In this document: piece after piece, positions 7,266 to 11,132 of the stretch
Layout: each line of letters begins with the position of its first letter
Numbering within the stretch: the first letter of the stretch is position 1
Assembly (NCBI GenBank): GCA_903907305.1
Contig: CAIVNT010000156.1
Location: forward strand, 1-11,132
DNA: 11,132 nt
Direction of reading: 5' to 3'
Source of the DNA: an uncultured Ignavibacteriota bacterium
Lineage (GTDB): Bacteria; Bacteroidota; Ignavibacteria; UBA10030; UBA8401
The notes under the pieces: generated by a model
Seen by the model: the letters and a program-made list of their open reading frames with translations, nothing else
Database searches by the model: none
What the model was told of the DNA's origin: nothing
Made by a program: the position numbers and the translations under genes

Positions 7266-8111
7266 CTACAAAAATGCGTAGGAGATCCCGAGCGCCAGTC
7301 CTTCTTTGATCTGTGTCTTTGCGGTGACGCTGCGGTCATTGATCAGCTGAACATTAAAGACGACGGAAATATATTTGTTCAATTTGGATGAGAGCGTATT
7401 ATCACTGCGGATGACCACGACGTCGATTTTGTTGAACGGTGCAAACATTTCCAGTTTAGCAGTGAAGAGAGTGTTCTCTTCGATTTTGATCTCAACGTCG
7501 GTCACAGATTCCAGACCCCCTTCGATCTTCGATGTTTCGATCTGCAGAGCGGTTTTTGCATCATCCGCGTAGCGGTATTTACTGTCATACACTTCGCGGA
7601 CCGCGCCGCCGAGTCTGGTCTTGAGCTGTGCGATCGGCTGATATCCCACGCCGACCGCCTGTGTGAGATACATCGGATCGAGCGCGGAGGAGATCTTCGA
7701 TTTCTTGTTGGCGGCATCGTCATATTTGAAACCGTCATCGAACTGGGATTTGAATGTAGCGGAAGCGTATGGATTGACTGCGGTGCCGAGTTTATAGGTG
7801 AGCACACTTTCCAGTTCGATCTTGTCATCGGTCTTGCGCAATCCTTTTGAGCCGAGTTTTGTCTGTCCGTACGCAAGTTTGTACGAATTGCTCCAGTTTG
7901 TAGCGGTCATGTCACGCACGGATTTTCCATCGACACCCAATGTATATGCCAACGCATTTTCGCCACCCTGCGCCCAATCCGTAAATGCCACTTGGGTCAA
8001 TGTTACACCTGCGATAAGGGTATGCTTCCAGACGGATTGTTCTGCTGTTGAGTCTGTTTGAGCAGACATCATCAGCGGTAAGCACATGACGAGAGCAAAG
8101 AACGATTTCAT
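7266..8111 (-). CDS. DUF3078 family outer-membrane protein
   Basis: This 281-residue secreted protein of the DUF3078 family is common in Bacteroidota and relatives and predicted to be an outer-membrane beta-barrel; its cargo is unknown. A signal peptide covers about residues 1-17 (MKSFFALVMCLPLMMSA, cut before QT). The family motif AFTDWAQGGENALAYTLGV is at 42-60. Many alternating hydrophobic strands follow, and the chain ends ISYAFL. The upstream extension to 8231 adds 40 residues that bury the signal peptide. AAAGGA about six bases before the ATG at 8111 fixes that start. It stands alone, with the cold-shock gene upstream on the same strand behind its own terminator and a repeat element downstream. 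No intrinsic terminator is clear after the stop. Confidence 0.85.
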   Translation of the reverse strand: MKSFFALVMCLPLMMSAQTDSTAEQSVWKHTLIAGVTLTQVAFTDWAQGGENALAYTLGVDGKSVRDMTATNWSNSYKLAYGQTKLGSKGLRKTDDKIELESVLTYKLGTAVNPYASATFKSQFDDGFKYDDAANKKSKISSALDPMYLTQAVGVGYQPIAQLKTRLGGAVREVYDSKYRYADDAKTALQIETSKIEGGLESVTDVEIKIEENTLFTAKLEMFAPFNKIDVVVIRSDNTLSSKLNKYISVVFNVQLINDRSVTAKTQIKEGLALGISYAFL

Positions 8112-8389
8112 GATTTTCCTTTGAATGATTTTGTGATGATAGCGGTATGAAGGAGAGTGAATATAATTTATCTTTGGACGAAAATCTTTACTTAAAATAA
8201 AGTATCTACCCAGGTTTTTGCTGTAAAACAATTCGTTGCCAAAAACACTAAGTTAAATTATTGCCTCAGATTTTCAGAGAGATGATCTCTAAAATATTTA
8301 TTTGAGAATCTGTGTGATCCCTGCTTGTTCAAAGGACCGCTTTGCGGCGTCAGGCAGGTGCGGCAAATAATCCTAACTGAGTAGTTATA
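8112..8389. other. Intergenic region upstream of the DUF3078 gene with a palindromic segment
   Basis: No gene is visible. It must hold the DUF3078 promoter, but I see no convincing match. It contains an inverted pair CAGATTTTCA (8267-8276) and TGAGAATCTG (8303-8312), 9 of 10 complementary, enclosing a perfect AGAGAT-G-ATCTCT palindrome (8278-8290). AATTATTGCCTCAGATT (8256-8272) matches AATTATAGCCTCAGATT (7145-7161) at 16 of 17 bases, so this may be a decayed copy of the repeat on the other side of the gene. Confidence 0.4.
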
Positions 8390-8420
8390 AAATAAAAAAT
8401 CCCGACGAAAAGCGTCGGGA
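8390..8420 (-). terminator. Intrinsic terminator of the cold-shock gene
   Basis: Read on the - strand, CCCGACG, a five-base loop and CGTCGGG form a perfect seven-base-pair stem, followed directly by ATTTTTTATT. It begins about 24 bases after the cold-shock stop codon. Confidence 0.9.
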
Positions 8421-8443
8421 TCTGTCTGACAGTAATAGCGTTG

Positions 8444-8644
8444 TTACGCTTTGGAGACGTTTGCCGCCTGCAGGCCCTTGGGTCCTTTTTCAACTTCGAA
8501 TTGGACCTTATCGCCCTGATTCAGCGTCTTGTAACCGTCGCCAACAACCGACTTGTAGTGCACGAACACATCTTCACCGTTCTCACGGGAGATAAATCCG
8601 TACCCTTTGGCGTTGTTGAACCATTTCACGGTACCTGTTTCCAT
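8444..8644 (-). CDS. Cold-shock domain protein (CspA family)
   Basis: This 66-residue single-domain OB-fold protein binds single-stranded RNA and DNA and acts as an RNA chaperone in the cytoplasm. The start METGTVKWFNNAKGYGFI contains RNP1 (KGYGFI, 13-18), and RNP2 is VFVHY (26-30). The end VEKGPKGLQAANV is typical, and the length is normal for the family. The Shine-Dalgarno AGAGGAG lies six bases before the ATG. It is monocistronic, with its own terminator downstream and a long structured leader upstream, consistent with post-transcriptional control. Which paralogue of the family it is (cold-induced or constitutive) cannot be told from sequence alone. Confidence 0.96.
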   Translation of the reverse strand: METGTVKWFNNAKGYGFISRENGEDVFVHYKSVVGDGYKTLNQGDKVQFEVEKGPKGLQAANVSKA

Positions 8645-8660
8645 AGGGTGCTCCTCTATG
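8642..8660 (-). promoter_or_regulatory. Hairpin holding the cold-shock start codon, with the Shine-Dalgarno in its loop
   Basis: CATAG pairs perfectly with CTATG, where the last three bases are the ATG start codon. The nine-base loop AGGAGCACC exposes most of the Shine-Dalgarno. A five-base-pair stem is weak alone but could tune initiation with temperature or when Csp protein binds. Confidence 0.4.
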
Positions 8661-8890
8661 TTGTTTCAAAAAAACCCCACTGATTGTTCCTCGGTGAGGG
8701 TACCACCGGCATGGTGCCACTTTATTGCATTCCGGTCATGGCCGGAATTTTGTGTTTGCCGATCCTCTGTTGTTCAGCAAGATTCTTCTGAGCATCAGGA
8801 GCGCATAACAACCCCGCAATTCGAATGCAGGGGCATTTCAAGTGCATCAACGGTGTTACTGTTTATTGCCCGCCTGTATTCAAAGAATTT
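8645..8890 (-). promoter_or_regulatory. Long structured 5' leader of the cold-shock gene
   Basis: About 250 non-coding bases on the cold-shock strand hold stacked inverted repeats: 8812-8833 (CCCC...GGGG, one bulge), 8729-8748 (ATTCCGG/CCGGAAT, perfect), 8699-8718 (GGTACCA with TGGTGCC, one G-U pair), 8675-8700 and 8642-8660. Long leaders that fold differently with temperature are known for cspA-type genes. The 5' end is inferred, and the region matches no RNA family that I can name. Confidence 0.5.
8668..8700 (-). terminator. Possible terminator/attenuator inside the cold-shock leader
   Basis: On the - strand, CCCTCAC pairs with GTGGGG (six base pairs and one U bulge, 13-base loop), and TTTTTTT follows immediately. 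It lies 24 bases before the start codon and downstream of the PII gene terminator, so it would act on the leader itself. The adjacent hairpin at 8699-8718 shares two bases with its outer stem, so the two may compete. Confidence 0.4.
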
Positions 8891-8912
8891 ATTGATTGGA
8901 CAGGCAAGTCAA
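8884..8912 (-). promoter_or_regulatory. Weak candidate promoter for the cold-shock gene
   Basis: TTGACT (8912-8907) is a good -35 match, followed after 15-17 bases by AT-rich TAAATT/AATTCT as a poor -10. It would give a leader of roughly 230-240 bases. The -10 is not convincing. Confidence 0.22.
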
Positions 8913-8965
8913 AAATAGATGCTTTTGAATTTAGACGCAAGTGATTTTTTTTTCGTGTGATGCTC

Positions 8966-9001
8966 AAAACGTCCGAAATCCTTAAGAGATCGGACGTTTT
9001 T
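8966..9001 (-). terminator. Intrinsic terminator after the PII gene
   Basis: AAAACGTCCG and CGGACGTTTT form a ten-base-pair inverted repeat around a 15-base loop, seven bases after the PII stop codon. On the - strand the run of T is short (TTTT, part of the stem). It could also work in the other direction. Confidence 0.7.
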
Positions 9002-9007
9002 ACACGA

Positions 9008-9346
9008 TTATACCGCAGCGTCGCCGGTCTCTTCCGTCCGCACGCGGATCACTTCGTCGATGGTAGAGACAAAGATCTTTCCGTCGCCGACCTCACCGGT
9101 CTTCGCGTGTTTCAGGATGATGTCGATCGCTTTATCCTGATTGGCATCGGCGCAGATGATATCGATCTTCGTCTTCGGAAGGAAGTTGATGGTATATTCC
9201 GAACCGCGGTAGATCTCGCTGTGTCCCATCTGGCGTCCGTATCCTTTTACTTCGGTCACGGTCAATCCTCTGAATCCCGCCTCCTGAAGTGCTTCGCGCA
9301 CTTCATCGAGTTTGTGGGGACGGATGATTGCTTCAATTTTTTTCAT
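9008..9346 (-). CDS. glnB: Nitrogen regulatory protein PII
   Basis: This trimeric cytoplasmic signal protein binds ATP/ADP and 2-oxoglutarate and controls nitrogen assimilation, including closing Amt by inserting its T-loop. The sequence opens MKKIEAIIRPHKLDEVREAL. The T-loop GRQMGHSEIYRGSEYTINF carries Tyr46 and Tyr51, Tyr51 being the residue uridylylated in proteobacterial PII. The C-terminal signature is TGEVGDGKIFV. Starting at the second ATG (9346, 112 residues) puts Tyr51 in register with E. coli. An AAGGA site lies seven bases before this ATG but only one base before the ATG at 9352, so 9346 is chosen. It follows amtB by about 110 bases on the same strand, the classic pairing, which could also justify the name glnK. 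Confidence 0.95.
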   Translation of the reverse strand: MKKIEAIIRPHKLDEVREALQEAGFRGLTVTEVKGYGRQMGHSEIYRGSEYTINFLPKTKIDIICADANQDKAIDIILKHAKTGEVGDGKIFVSTIDEVIRVRTEETGDAAV

Positions 9347-9456
9347 AGTCATTTCCTTGAGAGGTGATAAAAATTCTTTTTTTCGATGGTATGTGCTTTC
9401 GAGTCACTAATTCTAATCAAACGTTGGATAAGAATCAATTCTTGGACTGCATTTGA

Positions 9457-10971
9457 TTATTCGTATCCTTTGATCCCCATTTCAGGGATATCCAAGCCGT
9501 CCACTTCATCTTTCGCAGAGACCCGATTTCCGATTAATTTATCCGTTAACTTAAAGAAGCCGTACGTTACGGGAAAAACAAAAATGATACACGCTGCGAT
9601 ACCGATCAGCTGAGCGATCAACTGACTTGAATCACCATAGAATAAACCGGTCACAGTGCCGGGAACGCCGTTCCAACCGTCGCCATATGTACCGTCCGCA
9701 AACAACCCGAGAGCGAGCACGCCCCACAGTCCATTCACGCCATGCACAGCAACCGCGCCGACGGGATCGTCAATGTGAAGTTTCTGGTCGATAAAAAAAA
9801 CTGCAATAATAACAAGAACGCCGGAGATTCCGCCGATCAATACGGCAACGGGAGCCGTAACAAAAGCACACGGAGCAGTGATAGCTACGAGACCGGCCAG
9901 CATTCCATTTGCCATCATGCTCGGATCAGGTTTTTTGTAACGGATCCACATATAGATCGTAGCGGAAAGTGCTCCCGCTGCGGATGCCAGCATGGTATTG
10001 ACCGCGGCAACGGCGATACGAAGGTCATTGCCCGCGAGTGAAGATCCGGCATTGAATCCGAACCAGCCGAATGCGAGGATGAATGTTCCAATGATTGCCA
10101 TGGGAAGATTATGTCCGGGAATAGCATTCGATGAACCATCGCTGTTATATTTTCCGATACGCGGTCCGATAACGATCGCACCGGTCAACGCAGTGATGCC
10201 GCCGACAAGGTGGACGACTGACGAACCGGCAAAATCGACATGACCGTGTCCGAGGCCGAAATTCTGTCCGAGCATCGCGAGCCAGCCTCCGCCCCATACC
10301 CAATTGCCATATAAAGGATAGACGACCATCGAGATGAAGAATGCGAAAGCCATGAAGGAACTGAACTTCCACCGTTCAGCCATGGATCCGGTGGGGATCG
10401 TCGCTGTTGTATCCATAAACACCATCTGGAACAGGAACAGCGTGAACACACCAACATCATAGACGGAATTGCCGAGAAAGAATCCGTTCGTGCCGAACAA
10501 TCCGAAAACTTTGCCGAAAAGGCTGATGGTGAATTCGCTTGTGAGACCAGGTGTTCCGCCGAGTGCGCCGACAGCGCCGACGCCGCCGAACATGATCGCG
10601 AATCCGCAGATCCAAAATCCGAGCATACCGATCGCATAGACAAGAAAATTCATTCCCATCGTATGGGCGACGTTCTTGGCACGAGTGAAACCGGTTTCTA
10701 CCATGGCAAATCCTGCCTGCATGAACATGACAAGAAATCCCGCGATGAGCGTCCAAACAAAATTGAGAGCAACGCGTGAATGCCCGACAGCGTCACCAAG
10801 TTCAGCCAGGGTGGGTTCGCCGGGTTTTGCTGCGGGAACATCGGCGATGGTTCCGGTCTTCGTTCCGGCCGGATCCGGTTCGCCGGCGAACGAAAGGGCT
10901 GTTGTCATGACAAACATCATGGCAATTCCGGTGAAAATGAGCAGCATGTTCTTATGAGAAAACAGTTTCAT
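9457..10971 (-). CDS. amtB: Ammonium transporter, Amt family
   Basis: This 504-residue inner-membrane trimeric ammonium channel has a likely cleaved N-terminal signal (about 1-29, ending LSFAG), a Pro/Ala/Gly-rich periplasmic stretch to about 60, and about eleven membrane helices. The family motifs are VETGFTRAKNV (91-101), YPLYGNWVWGGGW (218-230), DFAGSSVVHLVGG (246-258), GWFGFNAGS (302-310) and DDPVGAVAVHGVNGLWG (401-417). Asp246, and the pore twin histidines His254 and His410, match E. coli Asp160, His168 and His318 by local alignment. The tail GLDIPEMGIKGYE is the conserved cytoplasmic end that PII binds. AAAGGA precedes the ATG by nine bases. The gene sits 40 bases after a porin-like gene and upstream of PII, so an operon is likely, with its promoter outside the window. 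Confidence 0.96.
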   Translation of the reverse strand: MKLFSHKNMLLIFTGIAMMFVMTTALSFAGEPDPAGTKTGTIADVPAAKPGEPTLAELGDAVGHSRVALNFVWTLIAGFLVMFMQAGFAMVETGFTRAKNVAHTMGMNFLVYAIGMLGFWICGFAIMFGGVGAVGALGGTPGLTSEFTISLFGKVFGLFGTNGFFLGNSVYDVGVFTLFLFQMVFMDTTATIPTGSMAERWKFSSFMAFAFFISMVVYPLYGNWVWGGGWLAMLGQNFGLGHGHVDFAGSSVVHLVGGITALTGAIVIGPRIGKYNSDGSSNAIPGHNLPMAIIGTFILAFGWFGFNAGSSLAGNDLRIAVAAVNTMLASAAGALSATIYMWIRYKKPDPSMMANGMLAGLVAITAPCAFVTAPVAVLIGGISGVLVIIAVFFIDQKLHIDDPVGAVAVHGVNGLWGVLALGLFADGTYGDGWNGVPGTVTGLFYGDSSQLIAQLIGIAACIIFVFPVTYGFFKLTDKLIGNRVSAKDEVDGLDIPEMGIKGYE

Positions 10972-11011
10972 AGAGTGTGTTCCTTTATTAATTTATTGAA
11001 ATGTAATTTTC

Positions 11012-11132
11012 TTAAAATGTGACGATCGCACCGATCAATGCCGTCAGTTGGGATTTGGCATCAGCCGGTTTTTTTGAATCGAAATAAGAGACATCGGACA
11101 TGTCGTTCCGGACCTCGCCGCGAAGGATCAGA
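11012..11132 (-). CDS. C-terminal end of an outer-membrane beta-barrel (porin-like) protein, truncated by the window edge
   Basis: An open frame runs from the window edge to a TAA and encodes the last 39 residues (ILRGEVRNDMSDVSYFD, then SKKPADAKSQLTALIGAIVTF). Two amphipathic strands, LILRGEVRND and QLTALIGAIVTF, and a terminal Phe are typical of the last hairpin of an outer-membrane barrel. The LRGEVRND segment and the position directly before amtB fit the beta-barrel porin-2 (OmpL-like) proteins that often accompany Amt genes. That family call is inference from little sequence. It lies 40 bases before amtB on the same strand and probably heads or belongs to the same operon. Confidence 0.7.
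   Translation of the reverse strand, partial: LILRGEVRNDMSDVSYFDSKKPADAKSQLTALIGAIVTF

Noticed and set aside
8112..8231. A 40-residue N-terminal extension of the DUF3078 protein
   Set aside because: It is basic and Tyr/His-rich, has no ribosome site, and would place the clear signal peptide in the middle of the protein.
8607..8918. A 103-residue open frame on the + strand across the cold-shock leader
   Set aside because: It starts inside the cold-shock gene on the opposite strand, lacks a ribosome site, has Cys/Ser-rich low-quality composition, and overlaps the structured leader.
8957..9367. A 136-residue open frame on the + strand opposite the PII gene
   Set aside because: It lies antisense to a firmly identified PII gene and shows no family features; it is a shadow of codon bias.
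9353..9456. A terminator or sigma-54 promoter between amtB and the PII gene
   Set aside because: Only a small AAGAAT-TG-ATTCTT inverted repeat with too short a loop and no T run is present, and no GG-N10-GC pattern was convincing; read-through from amtB is the simpler view.
10185..10643. A 152-residue Ser/Arg/Cys-rich frame within amtB
   Set aside because: It is an out-of-frame reading of the ammonium transporter gene with biased composition and no motif.

Overview
The window looks like chromosome of a Gram-negative bacterium of the Bacteroidota/Chlorobiota (FCB) group, possibly an Ignavibacteria-like lineage. The evidence is two TonB-dependent receptors with N-terminal carboxypeptidase-regulatory-like domains, a DUF3078 outer-membrane protein, and small palindromic intergenic repeats whose ends resemble GTCATTCTGAGCGAAGCGAAG, a type I associate with this group. 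Lineage is inferred from gene content only. There is no rRNA, tRNA, CRISPR array, transposase, integrase or phage gene.

Layout. The left half (1-6158) is read on the + strand: a TonB-dependent receptor whose start lies just outside the window, a small atypical SDR (NAD(P)-binding) protein, and a second, paralogous TonB-dependent receptor. The right half (6361-11132) is read entirely on the - strand. In transcription order it holds the C-terminus of an outer-membrane beta-barrel (porin-like) protein, an Amt ammonium transporter and a PII protein, then a cold-shock protein with a long structured leader, a DUF3078 protein, and an MscL-type channel overlapping a two-helix membrane protein. The two halves converge at 6159-6360, where a palindromic repeat sits.

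How the genes fit together. Porin, Amt and PII form a coherent nitrogen module: outer-membrane entry, inner-membrane ammonium conduction, and the cytoplasmic regulator that senses nitrogen/energy status and can plug Amt. The two receptors import an unknown ligand across the outer membrane; there is no SusD partner, so they are not a typical glycan SusCD pair. MscL and its overlapping partner suggest a translationally coupled osmotic-stress pair.

Start sites were revised for four genes: the SDR to 2560, the DUF3078 protein to 8111, PII to 9346, and receptor 1 to beyond the window edge. The least ordinary signals are the layered hairpins in the cold-shock gene leader, the mscL-orf79 overlap, and several intergenic palindromic repeats. 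I see no clear evidence of a wholly new multi-gene system; most of the window is ordinary core-type gene content.
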